Positions 7,997 to 17,485 of a DNA stretch of 64,000 nucleotides are shown here, piece by piece. This DNA is from CANMUM01 sp965263365 (GTDB lineage: Bacteria > Pseudomonadota > Alphaproteobacteria > Rhodobacterales > Rhodobacteraceae): contig OZ253672.1 in assembly GCA_965263365.1 (NCBI GenBank), positions 310,001-374,000 of the forward strand. Direction: 5' to 3'. The stretch's first letter is position 1; every line of letters starts with the position of its first letter. The position numbers and the translations under genes were made by a program. Under the pieces are notes generated by a model. That model did not search any database. It saw nothing but the letters and a program-made list of their open reading frames with translations, and was not told the DNA's origin.

Positions 7997-10828
7997 CTAC
8001 TCATATGCGTCCATAGGCGGACATGTGCAGACTAAATTTCGATCACCAAATGCATTGTCAACGCGGTTAACTGGCGGCCAATATTTATCCACACGGTAAG
8101 CGCCCTTTGGAAAACAGCCTTCTTCGCGGGAGTAAGGACGCTCCCAATCACTCACGAGGTCTGCTGTTGTGTGCGGGGCATTTTTTAATGGATTATTATC
8201 TCGGTCTGCCTGTCCCGTCTCGATCGCACGAATCTCCTCACGTATGTGTAACATCGCATCACAAAAACGATCTATCTCGGCCTTAGTCTCGCTTTCGGTT
8301 GGCTCAATCATGAGCGTACCCGCAACTGGCCAAGACATTGTTGGAGCGTGAAAACCGCAATCCATAAGGCGTTTTGCGATATCTTCAACGGTTACGCCGG
8401 CGCTTTCTTGAAAAGGGCGTATGTCAATAATGCATTCATGTGCGACATTTCCGTTTTGACCTTGGTATAAAACCGGAAATGAGCCTGAAAGCCGGCTTGC
8501 GATATAATTTGCACTTAAGATCGCAACACGCGAAGCTTGCGTAAGCCCTTCACCGCCCATTGCCAAGCAATAAGCCCATGATATTGGAAGAATCGAAGCA
8601 GACCCGAAAGGCGCAGCTGCAACTGCGCCCTCTTTCGAAAGGGGATGGGTTGGTAGATAAGGCGCCAAGTGACTTTTCACGCCAATCGGCCCCATGCCGG
8701 GCCCGCCGCCTCCATGCGGAATTGCAAATGTTTTATGAAGATTTAGATGCGAGACGTCTCCTCCTAAATCTCCCGGCCTTGAAAGCCCCACCATTGCATT
8801 CATATTTGCGCCGTCGATATAGACTTGCCCCCCATGTTCATGGGTGATTTCGCAGATACGTTTGACAGTTTTTTCAAAAACGCCATGCGTTGAAGGATAT
8901 GTGATCATGGTTCCCGCAAGCATGTCCGCATATGTGCGCGCTTTCTCTTCAAAATCACCAAGATCAATGTCGCCATTTTGAGCAGATTTAACGGGAACAA
9001 CTTTCCAGCCGACCATCTGTGCAGAGGCAGGATTTGTCCCATGTGCAGACATTGGAATTAGGCAGACATTTCGGTGTGACTGCTGATTAGCTGAGTGATA
9101 TCCCGCAATTGTAAGAAGTCCTGCGTATTCGCCCTGCGCGCCTGAATTAGGCTGCATGCTAAGCGCATCATAGCCAGTGATCTCACAAAGTTTCTCGGAC
9201 AAGTCATTTATTAGCTCTTGATAGCCTTGTGTTTGTTCTTCAGGGGCATAAGGGTGAATAGTCGAAAATTCACGCCAGCTTACAGGCATCATTTCCACAG
9301 CGGCATTCAATTTCATCGTGCAAGAGCCAAGAGGTATCATGGCTCTATCAAGCGCAAGATCGCGATCCGCAAGCCTGCGCATATAACGCATCATTTCTGT
9401 TTCAGCGCGATTGAGGTGAAAAATGGGATGTGTGAGATATTCTGTCTTTCGAAGTGAGTTTTTGTGCAAACGGTATTCATACGCAATTTCGTTGTCTTGA
9501 CGATCAATATCAAAAGCGCTCCAAATTGTTTCTGTAAATTCGCGCCGAACGGTTTCATCGAAGCTAATTCCGATTTTGCTGTTGCCAATTTTACGAAGAT
9601 TAATGCCGCCATTGCGCGCGCGCTCTAAAATGCGTTCCTGCTGATCGGCGACGTCCACCGTGATTGTATCAAAAAAGCTTTCTGGAGCGATTTTATAGCC
9701 GCCTTCTTCAAGCCCTTTCGCAAGTCTGGCCAGTTTTCGATGAATGCGCTCAGCGATTGATCTTAGGCCTTCAGGGCCATGAAATACAGCGTAAAAGCCT
9801 GCCATAACAGCAAGTAACGCTTGGGCTGTGCAAACGTTTGAATTTGCCTTTTCTCGGCGTATGTGCTGTTCTCTTGTCTGCAAGCTAAGTCGGTAAGCTT
9901 TTTGCCCTCGACTATCGACAGATACGCCAACAATTCGACCCGGCATAGCGCGCTTATAGGCATCTTGGCACGACATGAACGCTGCATGTGGCCCCCCAAA
10001 GCCTACGGGAACCCCAAAACGTTGAGACGAGCCGACGGCAATATCGGCGCCCATCGCGCCGGGTTCTTTCAAAAGCGTGAGTGCAAGCAAATCAGTGACG
10101 ACGATTCCGATCGCCTTTTGCGCGTGCAAGGCATCCATTTCTGACGAAAAGTCTCTGATAGCTCCGTAGGTGTCGGGGTATTGAAATATGGCTCCAAACA
10201 CGTCTTGCGCCTTGAGCGTTTCGGGATTGCCGACAATGAGGTTAATCCCAAGTGGTTTTGCACGCGTGCGCATCACGTTTATGTTTTGCGGATGACAGTT
10301 TTCGTCGACAAAAAAATTCGTAGACTTCGATTTGGACACTCGTTTCGCCATTGTCATTGCTTCTGCGGTCGCGGTGGCTTCGTCGAGCAAAGACGCATTT
10401 GCAACCGGTAGCCCCGTCAGATCGCTGACCATCGTTTGGAAATTCAAAAGTGCTTCTAAACGTCCTTGCGAGATTTCAGGTTGATAGGGGGTGTAGGCTG
10501 TGTACCAAGCTGGGTTTTCCAATATATTCCGTTGAATGGCAGGGGGGGTGACCGTTCCATAATACCCCATTCCGATCAGCGAGGTATAGACTTTGTTTTT
10601 GGCAGAAATAACGCGCATATGGTTGAGGAGTTGGCGTTCCGAAAGAGGCTTTCCAAAATTGAGCGGTTCCTTTGCCCGAATTTCTTCGGGCAAGGTGTCG
10701 TCAATCAGCGCATCAAGAGAGCTGAAGTTGATTTCCTTAAGCATTGCGGTCATTTCATCAGGTGAAGGCCCGATATGACGACGATTTGCAAAATCATAGG
10801 GGCGATAATTGGAGGGAACGAAATCCAT
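7997..10828 (-). CDS. gcvP: Glycine dehydrogenase (decarboxylating), P protein
   Basis: GcvP is the PLP-dependent glycine decarboxylase of the glycine cleavage system. It releases CO2 and passes the aminomethyl group to lipoylated GcvH. The 943-residue product is the full-length fused form, with N- and C-terminal halves both similar to aminotransferases. The PLP lysine lies in HLNLHKTFAIPHGGGGPGMG, and a glycine-rich loop follows it. The N-terminal RRHIGPSPDEM segment is typical. It directly follows gcvH (stop TAA abutting ATG) as the last gene of the riboswitch-controlled gcvTHP operon. Confidence 0.98.
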   Translation of the reverse strand: MDFVPSNYRPYDFANRRHIGPSPDEMTAMLKEINFSSLDALIDDTLPEEIRAKEPLNFGKPLSERQLLNHMRVISAKNKVYTSLIGMGYYGTVTPPAIQRNILENPAWYTAYTPYQPEISQGRLEALLNFQTMVSDLTGLPVANASLLDEATATAEAMTMAKRVSKSKSTNFFVDENCHPQNINVMRTRAKPLGINLIVGNPETLKAQDVFGAIFQYPDTYGAIRDFSSEMDALHAQKAIGIVVTDLLALTLLKEPGAMGADIAVGSSQRFGVPVGFGGPHAAFMSCQDAYKRAMPGRIVGVSVDSRGQKAYRLSLQTREQHIRREKANSNVCTAQALLAVMAGFYAVFHGPEGLRSIAERIHRKLARLAKGLEEGGYKIAPESFFDTITVDVADQQERILERARNGGINLRKIGNSKIGISFDETVRREFTETIWSAFDIDRQDNEIAYEYRLHKNSLRKTEYLTHPIFHLNRAETEMMRYMRRLADRDLALDRAMIPLGSCTMKLNAAVEMMPVSWREFSTIHPYAPEEQTQGYQELINDLSEKLCEITGYDALSMQPNSGAQGEYAGLLTIAGYHSANQQSHRNVCLIPMSAHGTNPASAQMVGWKVVPVKSAQNGDIDLGDFEEKARTYADMLAGTMITYPSTHGVFEKTVKRICEITHEHGGQVYIDGANMNAMVGLSRPGDLGGDVSHLNLHKTFAIPHGGGGPGMGPIGVKSHLAPYLPTHPLSKEGAVAAAPFGSASILPISWAYCLAMGGEGLTQASRVAILSANYIASRLSGSFPVLYQGQNGNVAHECIIDIRPFQESAGVTVEDIAKRLMDCGFHAPTMSWPVAGTLMIEPTESETKAEIDRFCDAMLHIREEIRAIETGQADRDNNPLKNAPHTTADLVSDWERPYSREEGCFPKGAYRVDKYWPPVNRVDNAFGDRNLVCTCPPMDAYE

Positions 10829-11185
10829 TTAACTCACCATGTCTTTGTATGCGGACTCATCCATATATGCATCATACGGAGTTTGATCTTTGATCTTGAT
10901 TTTGAAAAACCAAGCTTCATTGGGCGCTTCGTTTACATTTGATGGGTTTTCGCTAATCTCTTCGTTGACTTCGATAACTTCTCCATCAAGAGGTGCTGTG
11001 ATTTCTGAAGCGGCTTTGACGCTTTCAATCACCACAACCTCGTCGCCCTTTGAAATTTCATGGCCAACTTCTGGCAGTTCAATAAATACAATTTCCCCGA
11101 GCTGATCCGTCGCATGTTCAGTTATGCCAACCGTCACAATATCTCCTTCGAGTTTCAACCATTCGTGTTCTTCTGTATATTTCAT
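10829..11185 (-). CDS. gcvH: Glycine cleavage system H protein
   Basis: GcvH is the small lipoyl carrier that shuttles the aminomethyl intermediate between GcvP and GcvT. The 118-residue protein shows the lipoylation motif VVIESVKAASEI with Lys57 as the modified residue, and the usual start TEEHEWL. It lies between gcvT (12-base gap containing AGGAGG) and gcvP (no gap), so it is co-transcribed with both. Length and motif are normal. Confidence 0.98.
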   Translation of the reverse strand: MKYTEEHEWLKLEGDIVTVGITEHATDQLGEIVFIELPEVGHEISKGDEVVVIESVKAASEITAPLDGEVIEVNEEISENPSNVNEAPNEAWFFKIKIKDQTPYDAYMDESAYKDMVS

Positions 11186-11197
11186 TTTTTCCTCCTG

Positions 11198-12292
11198 TTA
11201 GCGTTTGAAATTAAGTGGGGTAAAAGGGAATTTGCATATTTCAACGGGCTGTCTTTTGCCGCGAAGCTCACCCCAGATTTTCGTTCCGGTTTCTGAATAT
11301 TGACTTTTGACATATCCCATTGCGATCGGTGCGCCGACACTAGGTCCGAAGCCGCCGGATGTGATATGCCCGATATAATCATCTGAAGTTTCATCGGCAA
11401 AAAGAACAGTTTTTTCACGCATAGGCGCGCGACCCAAAGGCCTCAATCCAACACGCTTGCGCGCTGTACCTTGATTCAGCTCTTGAAGAATTCTGCCTTC
11501 CCCAATGAAACCTCCATTTTCTCGTCTTCGTTTTTGAATTGCCCAAACGAGATCAGCTTCAATCGGGGAAGTCGTTGCGTCAATTTCATGACCATAAAGG
11601 CAAAGGCCTGCCTCCATTCTCAGGCTATCGCGCGCACCAAGACCGATGAGTTCAAGCGCATCATTCTTCAAAAGTGCGTGCGCAATTTCTTCTATTTTGG
11701 TGTTTGGAATTGAGATTTCAAATCCATCTTCTCCTGTATATCCCGAGCGTGATATCCAACAAGTTGTGCCTAAAATTTGAACATCTTTAACGTCCATAAA
11801 GCGCATTTCAGTAACTTCAGGAGCAAACTGCGCAATTATGGTTTCAGCCAAAGGACCTTGCAGCGCCAGTAGTGCGCGGTCAGTTATCACTTTTAGATTT
11901 TCATCGAGATATGATCTTAGATGTGCGATATCTTTTTGCTTACAGGCCGCGTTCACAACCAGATAAATATGATCGCCACGATTGGCAAACATAAGGTCAT
12001 CTTCAATGCCTCCGTCTTCATTGGTAAAAAAACCATAGCGCTGGCGCCCCTCGTTGAGTGTGGTTACATCTTGAGGAATGAGTTTTTCGAGAGTGCTTGA
12101 AAATTTTGAGTTAAGTTGCAGTTGTCCCATATGACTTACGTCAAAAAGCCCAGCTTTCGTGCGGCAATGTAAATGCTCTTTCATGATGCCGAGTTTATAT
12201 TGAACGGGCATTTCATATCCTGCAAAGGGTATAAATTTAGCGCCATGTTCGGCGTGCAAATCATAAAGTGGTGTTCGTAGTAATGTAGACAT
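11198..12292 (-). CDS. gcvT: Aminomethyltransferase, glycine cleavage T protein
   Basis: GcvT transfers the methylene group from aminomethyl-GcvH to tetrahydrofolate, giving 5,10-methylene-THF and ammonia. The 364-residue product starts LRTPLYDLHAEHGAKFIPFAGYEMPVQY in family fashion (quoted here only as landmarks: HAEHGAKFIPFAGYEMP). It contains the folate-binding FDVSHMGQ and GYTGEDGFEI motifs and ends with the C-terminal barrel (GHITSGGFGPSVG). It is the first gene of the operon and sits 34 bases after a glycine riboswitch on the same strand. Confidence 0.98.
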   Translation of the reverse strand: MSTLLRTPLYDLHAEHGAKFIPFAGYEMPVQYKLGIMKEHLHCRTKAGLFDVSHMGQLQLNSKFSSTLEKLIPQDVTTLNEGRQRYGFFTNEDGGIEDDLMFANRGDHIYLVVNAACKQKDIAHLRSYLDENLKVITDRALLALQGPLAETIIAQFAPEVTEMRFMDVKDVQILGTTCWISRSGYTGEDGFEISIPNTKIEEIAHALLKNDALELIGLGARDSLRMEAGLCLYGHEIDATTSPIEADLVWAIQKRRRENGGFIGEGRILQELNQGTARKRVGLRPLGRAPMREKTVLFADETSDDYIGHITSGGFGPSVGAPIAMGYVKSQYSETGTKIWGELRGKRQPVEICKFPFTPLNFKR

Positions 12293-12325
12293 AGCGACTC
12301 CTACTTGGCAAAACTGCCAGATGAA

Positions 12326-12468
12326 GCCCCCTCTGTCCGTTTGCCTGAGATCGCTATCCCTTCGGCGGATAATTAAATCACTCTCCAGAGTTTTATGTCA
12401 ATTGGGTCCACGAGCCTGAGCGTTTCCGGGGCGGTTGCGTCTTCGGCACTGAGTTAACAGTTCTCCCC
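12326..12468 (-). promoter_or_regulatory. Tandem glycine riboswitch upstream of gcvT
   Basis: Read on the minus strand, this leader holds two consecutive glycine aptamers. The first (about 12381-12468) has GGGGAGA, GCCGAAGACGCAA, CCCCGGAAACGCTCAGGC and closes with CTCTGGAGAG. The second (about 12326-12390) has CGCCGAAGGGATA, TCTCAGGCAAA and GGACAGAGGGG. These are the hallmark conserved elements of the glycine riboswitch. In known cases glycine binding switches on expression of the downstream gcv genes. The switch mechanism here (terminator or translational) is not obvious, because no strong intrinsic terminator lies between the second aptamer and gcvT. Confidence 0.95.
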
Positions 12469-12481
12469 AATTTACATTTCT

Positions 12482-12510
12482 AGCGTAGCATGTTGTTTTT
12501 GAGTTGGCAA
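12482..12510 (-). promoter_or_regulatory. Candidate sigma-70 promoter for the glycine riboswitch/gcv operon
   Basis: On the minus strand TTGCCA (12505-12510) and TACGCT (12482-12487) are separated by 17 bases. They would start transcription around 12475, just before the first aptamer. Position and spacing support it, but the -10 element is only a partial match. Confidence 0.5.
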
Positions 12511-12888
12511 TATTTTTAATTCTTGGGTTCTTGAGGGCCTCTGTCGTCTGGAATATCAAGCATGAAGAGCTAGAATGCTGGCCGCAAAGGTTGCCATGAT
12601 GAAAATGAAGTTGTTCCATTGTGATAAAGAGTCAGTTCAGAAAGCTATAAATGAATAATGCGACTAGCGATAATGTTATTAAGGAAGGAGGCGGTTAGTA
12701 TAGGTTGCTTGCTGCTTAAGAAACTTGCCAGAATCGATATGTTAAATCAGATTTAGCTTTTGAACGTATCTTATGTGTTGCGGGTAGTGAACTTGAGGAT
12801 TTTATAAATTATTGTGAATAGCCTTTACAAATTGTGTCTGGCGTTTACATAATCCCCAAGTGCGTTAACTTATAGGAAGGAAAACAAA
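12511..12888. other. Intergenic stretch between divergent gcv leader and DUF533 gene
   Basis: This stretch of about 380 bases carries the upstream side of the gcv promoter and presumably the promoter of the DUF533 gene. No open frame, RNA gene or repeat could be supported in it. Confidence 0.5.
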
Positions 12889-13707
12889 ATGAGTATGATG
12901 GGAACACTTGCAAAAGTAGCTGCAGGCATCGCAGTTGCCAAGGTCGCTGGGGGTATGATGAAGGGAAACTCAAGGGGCACAAGTCAAGGAAATGGTTTGT
13001 TCGGTGGGCAATACTCTAATTCACAAAACAGCAGCAATCCAATGGATATGATTGGCTCACTTCTTGGAGGGCAATCTGGTTCGCAAGCAGCTGGTGGATT
13101 AGGTGGTATTTTAGAGAGTCTCAGCGGAGCTTCAGGCAGTGCGCGGTCTGGCGGCGGACTAAATGGAATGCTTGGCGGTTTTGCACAACAAATGCAAGGT
13201 GGCGCGTCCTCTAGCGGTGGTTTAGGAGGGCTACTTAGTGGTTTGGCTGGAGCAGCTGCAGCGACGGGCTCCCAGTCTAATCAACAAGACTTTGGTTCTA
13301 TTTTTAATCAAGCCCTTTCGAATAAAGGTCAAGTTGAAACTCAACCGTCGGCTGATCAAGAAGCCGTTGCAGGTTTAATGTTAGTTGCAATGATTCAGGC
13401 CGCGAAATCAGATGGCAAAGTCGATAAATCTGAGGTTGAGAAGTTCACGAAAAATCTCGGTGAAATTGATGAACAGGAAATGGCTTTTATTCAGCAAGCG
13501 ATGGAAGCGCCCGTTGATGTTGATAGTTTGGTTCGTCAAACGCCAAATGGGCTTCAAGCACAGGTTTACACAATGTCGGTTTTGGGTATTGAACTCGACA
13601 ATCAAGCCGAGGCAGAATACTTGCACACGCTCGCAAGTGCGTATGGGCTTTCTAAAGATCAGGTAAATTCTATACACGATCAACTTGGCGTACAGCGCCT
13701 TTACTAG
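12889..13707 (+). CDS. DUF533 / TerB-like domain protein
   Basis: The 272-residue protein starts with an alanine/glycine-rich segment (MGTLAKVAAGIAVAKVAGGM). A long low-complexity Gly/Ser/Gln region (about residues 25-145) follows, and then a C-terminal all-helical TerB-like domain (about 160-270) with LMLVAMIQAAKSDGKVDKSE. This matches the DUF533 family, of which E. coli YebE is a member. The function is unknown; an inner-membrane or envelope-stress association has been suggested for relatives. A strong AGGAAGG ribosome binding site precedes ATG. The gene is monocistronic, with a terminator 14 bases after the stop. Confidence 0.85.
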   Translation: MSMMGTLAKVAAGIAVAKVAGGMMKGNSRGTSQGNGLFGGQYSNSQNSSNPMDMIGSLLGGQSGSQAAGGLGGILESLSGASGSARSGGGLNGMLGGFAQQMQGGASSSGGLGGLLSGLAGAAAATGSQSNQQDFGSIFNQALSNKGQVETQPSADQEAVAGLMLVAMIQAAKSDGKVDKSEVEKFTKNLGEIDEQEMAFIQQAMEAPVDVDSLVRQTPNGLQAQVYTMSVLGIELDNQAEAEYLHTLASAYGLSKDQVNSIHDQLGVQRLY

Positions 13708-13720
13708 CCAAAGTTTTATA

Positions 13721-13747
13721 AAGGGAGTTTACGGCTCCCTTTTTTTA
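13721..13747 (+). terminator. Intrinsic terminator after the DUF533 gene
   Basis: AGGGAG and CTCCCT form a 6-bp stem with a 7-base loop, followed by a run of seven T. It lies just after the DUF533 stop codon and reads on the plus strand. Confidence 0.85.
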
Positions 13748-13822
13748 TCTCTATATTTGATGACATTATTTTGGATTTGAATATAAAAGAGAATTTAGAG
13801 GTTTTAATTCGGGTATAAAGTG

Positions 13823-15055
13823 ATGAAAAAAGAAATAATTTCTGTAATTTTGGCAACCATTTTGGCATCATGTGGATCAGATGCCCCGTCATCGAGTTTG
13901 GGTTTGAGTACGGCATCTGAATTGCGTCCCATGAGCGATGTAACATTTCCAGCAGGATACGAGACTTGGAAGTCAAATTTTAGGCAACGCGCACTGGCTC
14001 AGGGGATTTCAGCTGAAATTTTTGATCGCGCTTTTCAAAATACAGGCGTGAATACCAAAGTAATTCGTCTTGATCGAAATCAGGCAGAATTTCGCAAAAC
14101 CATCGCTGAGTATTTCGATTTTGCGATTGCTAGTGATCGGGTGGCGCGAGGGCAGGCAGCAGCGCGTCAATATTCAAGTTTGATCGCAAACATAGAAGCT
14201 CAATATGGCGTGGATCGATCCGTGATATTAGGTGTTTGGGGCATGGAAACGCGCTTTGGTGAACGGTTTGGAGATATTCCAATTGCGGAAGCTCTTGGCA
14301 CACTTGCCTATGATGGACGCCGCCGTGGATTTGCTGAAGAGCAATTAATGGCCGCGTTGAAAATCATGAATCGTGGCGATGTTGCACCCGAAAAAATGGT
14401 TGGTTCATGGGCGGGTGCGCTTGGTCATACTCAATTCATTCCGACAAGCTATATTGCATATGGAGTGGACGGAGACGGCGATGGAAAGCGTGATTTATGG
14501 AATGTTGCTGATGCGCTATCTTCAACAGCGAATTATCTTAAGCGCAATGGCTGGACATCTGGAATGCCGTGGGGTTTTGAAGTTACGGTTCCCTCTGGCT
14601 TTGGTGGATTTGGAGAGTCAAATTTTCGTTCAGCTTCTTCGCTAAGTGCGGCTGGCGTTAGGCGGGCAGATGGTCGTGCACTGCCAAGTTCCGGAAGTTT
14701 TGCAATCATTGCACCAAGTGGTGCAAACGGCCCAAAGTTTGCTCTGACCAAGAACTTTCGCGTGATAAAACGATATAATAATGCAACTTCTTATGCATTA
14801 GCGGTCGGGCATTTGGGTGATCTCGCGATGGGTGGCGCACCTTTGAGAACAAGCTTCCCATGGGATCCAAGCCGTTTGCGTCTCGAAGAGGTTAAGGCTT
14901 TGCAATCAAAACTGAAGTCCATGGGCTACTCGATCGAGAAAGTCGATGGATTGGCAGGAGCTGAAACTGAGGCTGCTATTCGTGCTTATGAGCGTGATAA
15001 TGGGTTGCCCGAAACGGGGGCTGTAACGCGGGAAATATACGAACGAATTGTATAG
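13823..15055 (+). CDS. Lytic murein transglycosylase, MltB-like, with C-terminal peptidoglycan-binding domain
   Basis: This enzyme cleaves the MurNAc-GlcNAc bond of peptidoglycan, forming 1,6-anhydro ends, at the periplasmic face. A lipobox (ILASC) near the N terminus indicates a lipoprotein. The SLT_2/MltB catalytic domain covers about residues 35-320. Its catalytic Glu lies in VWGMETRFGERFG (around residue 141), with the family motifs GALGHTQFIPTSY and VDGDGDGKRDLW. A PG_binding_1 domain (about 345-408) ends the protein: LQSKLKSMGYSIEKVDGLAG. GTG 13820 and ATG 13823 are adjacent in-frame starts, and the ATG is preferred. Family members occur as several paralogues per genome. Confidence 0.92.
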   Translation: MKKEIISVILATILASCGSDAPSSSLGLSTASELRPMSDVTFPAGYETWKSNFRQRALAQGISAEIFDRAFQNTGVNTKVIRLDRNQAEFRKTIAEYFDFAIASDRVARGQAAARQYSSLIANIEAQYGVDRSVILGVWGMETRFGERFGDIPIAEALGTLAYDGRRRGFAEEQLMAALKIMNRGDVAPEKMVGSWAGALGHTQFIPTSYIAYGVDGDGDGKRDLWNVADALSSTANYLKRNGWTSGMPWGFEVTVPSGFGGFGESNFRSASSLSAAGVRRADGRALPSSGSFAIIAPSGANGPKFALTKNFRVIKRYNNATSYALAVGHLGDLAMGGAPLRTSFPWDPSRLRLEEVKALQSKLKSMGYSIEKVDGLAGAETEAAIRAYERDNGLPETGAVTREIYERIV

Positions 15056-15057
15056 TT

Positions 15058-15738
15058 TTAATTTAAACTTCTTAAAGTGTCGCGGGCGATCTCGCGACCT
15101 TTTTCTTCAATTTCGGTAAGAACATTGCGCCAAAAATTCACTGTTTGTACGCCTTGCACGACGTATTTGCGCCCTATAATCCACGTGGGCACTTCTTTGA
15201 TGCCCTGTTTTAGATGATTTGCGTATTCATCAAGGACGTTTTGTCGCGCGGTCTCGTCATTAATCATTTGTGTAAAGGCTGCGCCATCTAAGCCAATTTG
15301 ATCGACTTTGGCGCGTAAAACGTTATCTCGAGAGATATCTAATCCTTGGACAAAATGCGCTTGCTGCAACGTTAAAAAGAGTAATTCATCGCGTTCAAGT
15401 TCTTTCGCGAGCCATATCGATCTTTGTGCGTTCAGAACATTGGGCATGACCTTGATTTTCTCAATATTAAGTGGAATGGAATCTTCGGCGCATCCTGTCT
15501 GTAAAGGAAGGAGTGCTTTCGCGATAGCGCTTTGATCGCCAAATCTAGCAAATAAATATTGTTCGAATTCAAGGCCATTTGAAGGTAAATCTGGATTGAT
15601 AAAAAAAGGAGAAATTGAAATTTCAAAGTTCTCTCTTTCGATCTCTTCGAGCGCAATTTGAAATCTGCTCATTCCGAGATAACAGAATGGGCAAGACGGG
15701 TCCCCAACAAATTCGATATGTGTCTGAAAATTATTCAT
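15058..15738 (-). CDS. DsbA-family oxidoreductase, FrnE-like
   Basis: The 226-residue protein has a thioredoxin fold with the dithiol motif CPFC at residues 16-19 (DPSCPFCYLGMSRF). A helical insertion and a C-terminal cis-Pro region (GIKEVPTWIIGRKYVVQG) follow. This is the FrnE/2-hydroxychromene-2-carboxylate-isomerase-like branch of DsbA. Members act as cytoplasmic disulfide oxidoreductases, and no signal peptide is seen here. It is convergent with the transglycosylase gene (2-base gap). A specific substrate cannot be inferred. Confidence 0.88.
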   Translation of the reverse strand: MNNFQTHIEFVGDPSCPFCYLGMSRFQIALEEIERENFEISISPFFINPDLPSNGLEFEQYLFARFGDQSAIAKALLPLQTGCAEDSIPLNIEKIKVMPNVLNAQRSIWLAKELERDELLFLTLQQAHFVQGLDISRDNVLRAKVDQIGLDGAAFTQMINDETARQNVLDEYANHLKQGIKEVPTWIIGRKYVVQGVQTVNFWRNVLTEIEEKGREIARDTLRSLN

Positions 15739-15821
15739 ATTTGTTTATAGATATAGAGTGAAATTAAATATTACTAGTAGGTGAATTTACAGTTTTCTAC
15801 AAGCAGACTATAAGACATGAT

Positions 15822-16442
15822 ATGGCAGCAGATCACACATCACTCAAGGTTTTTAAAGATCAAAATCAATTGGCTCAATCCGTACAGCCTTTGGATTTGG
15901 GATTGCGTGTTCGCTCATTAAGAAAAGCGAATGGTTGGACACTTGAAGAAGCAGCAAAGCGTGCCGGATTAGCGCGGTCGACCTTATCAAAAATTGAAAA
16001 CCATCAAATGTCACCAACCTTTGATGCCGTCCATAAGCTGGCGACGGGACTAGGAATATCGGTGCCCCAATTGTTCACTCCGCAACATGGTCATCATGAT
16101 CAAGCGCGTCGAGCAGTTTCGCGAAAAGGTGAGGCTGAAAAACTCATCACATCTACATATGAACATTTGATGCTTCAGTCAGAATTATCTGGAAAGAAAA
16201 TGTTGCCATATCATGCGATTATTCGTGCTCGGAATTTTGATGATTTTAATGGTTGGGTGCGCCACGAGGGCGAAGAATTTTTATATATTCTTTCTGGCGT
16301 TGTGGAATTTTATTGCGAACATTATGAAATGATCGAAATGCGACGTGGAGATAGCGCCTATTATGACGCAACAATGGGGCATAATTTGATCTCCGTGAGT
16401 CGTGAAGACGCGGAAGTACTGTGGGTGACAAGCCTGATGTAA
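15822..16442 (+). CDS. XRE-family regulator with C-terminal cupin domain
   Basis: This is a 206-residue transcriptional regulator. The N-terminal Cro/C1-type helix-turn-helix covers about residues 25-80 (LEEAAKRAGLARSTLSKIE). The C-terminal cupin sensor domain covers about residues 120-203 (GWVRHEGEEFLYILSGVVEF). Proteins of this design often repress or activate genes for small-molecule catabolism in response to a ligand in the cupin barrel. It is divergent from the FrnE-like gene and convergent with the patatin gene, so its target is not clear from position. Confidence 0.9.
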   Translation: MAADHTSLKVFKDQNQLAQSVQPLDLGLRVRSLRKANGWTLEEAAKRAGLARSTLSKIENHQMSPTFDAVHKLATGLGISVPQLFTPQHGHHDQARRAVSRKGEAEKLITSTYEHLMLQSELSGKKMLPYHAIIRARNFDDFNGWVRHEGEEFLYILSGVVEFYCEHYEMIEMRRGDSAYYDATMGHNLISVSREDAEVLWVTSLM

Positions 16443-16462
16443 TTAACAACTTAAATGGTTTT

Positions 16463-17485
16463 CTATTCGAACATTTCCCTCAGTTTGAGTGAGCCTTTCT
16501 TTCCGATGTTTTGCTTGTTCTCCGCCAAAAACTTTTGCGCGGCAATTTTGCCTTTCTCGAACAAGTTTTCAATTAATTGAGCGCTCGCGAACAGCTTACT
16601 CCTCACATCAAGCTCTGTCATGGTTTTGTCGTCATGGATTGAGTGAAGCCGTAATTTTTTAAATTTATGTGTGCCTTCATCTTTGGTACCAAATCGACGG
16701 TCGATGAAATCAATTTGGCGTAGCTCACGCAAAAGGGAGGTGTTGAAGCTGATTTCATTCACACGATTTTCAATGGCTGCGGGAGTTGTCGGAATTTCAT
16801 TTCTAAAGAGAGGGTTGATATGCACGATCAAAATATCGTCGCAGTCGGTGTGATCAATGAGTGGGAAAAGGGCTGGGTTCCCCGTAAATCCACCATCCCA
16901 ATAGGCCTCTTCTTCGATTTCAACCGCTTTGAAAAGAGTTGGAAGAGCCGCGCTTGCGAGTAATGCTTCGCAGTTCATTTGTTCGTCTTTAAAAACCTTA
17001 ATTTTACCGGAACGTACATTGGTGGCATTAATGAATAATCGCGGTGAGGCACGATGTTGTAGCAATTCGTCGGGAAAATGTTCTTTGACGATCCTACGCA
17101 ATGGATTTATGTCCAGCGGATTGTTTTGATAGGGTGACCAGTATTCATGCAGGTTGATTTGGCTTTGCGTGATTGGTGAATTTTCGAATAGTTCTTTCCA
17201 AATACCAGCAAAAGGTCCAGCAATCCCGTCAATTGCGGAATTTATAGCTGTCGTGGTTATGCTAAGCGAGCTTACATGTTCCCAATAGTCACGCAGCTTG
17301 TTGCGTGCCCCTTGCGCTCCATTTTCTGCCCAGCCACATTTGAGAGCGGCTGCATTCATTGCGCCAGCCGAAGTGCCAGAAACGCCTGAGATTTCTAAAT
17401 TGGGAATTTGCAGTAACTCGTCCAAAACACCCCAGGTGAAGGCCCCATGTGCACCCCCGCCCTGTAAAGCAAGATTAACTCTCAA
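16463..17485 (-). CDS. Patatin-like phospholipase, coupled to bdhA
   Basis: This is a serine acyl hydrolase with a Ser-Asp dyad. The visible motifs are the glycine-rich oxyanion loop LQGGGAHGAF near the N terminus, the nucleophile elbow GVSGTSAGAMN and the DGGFTGNP Asp motif. A frame opens upstream at 17551, but those 22 residues overlap bdhA and look unlike a patatin start. The likely start is TTG at 17485, sharing TTGA with the bdhA stop, giving about 340 residues. In related bacteria patatins beside 3-hydroxybutyrate dehydrogenase are linked to polyhydroxybutyrate or lipid turnover. That role here is inference from the neighbour. Confidence 0.88.
   Translation of the reverse strand: MRVNLALQGGGAHGAFTWGVLDELLQIPNLEISGVSGTSAGAMNAAALKCGWAENGAQGARNKLRDYWEHVSSLSITTTAINSAIDGIAGPFAGIWKELFENSPITQSQINLHEYWSPYQNNPLDINPLRRIVKEHFPDELLQHRASPRLFINATNVRSGKIKVFKDEQMNCEALLASAALPTLFKAVEIEEEAYWDGGFTGNPALFPLIDHTDCDDILIVHINPLFRNEIPTTPAAIENRVNEISFNTSLLRELRQIDFIDRRFGTKDEGTHKFKKLRLHSIHDDKTMTELDVRSKLFASAQLIENLFEKGKIAAQKFLAENKQNIGKKGSLKLREMFE

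Noticed and set aside
12398..12619. 73-codon frame on the minus strand
   Set aside because: It overlaps the first glycine aptamer and promoter; the conserved riboswitch explains the sequence better than a protein.
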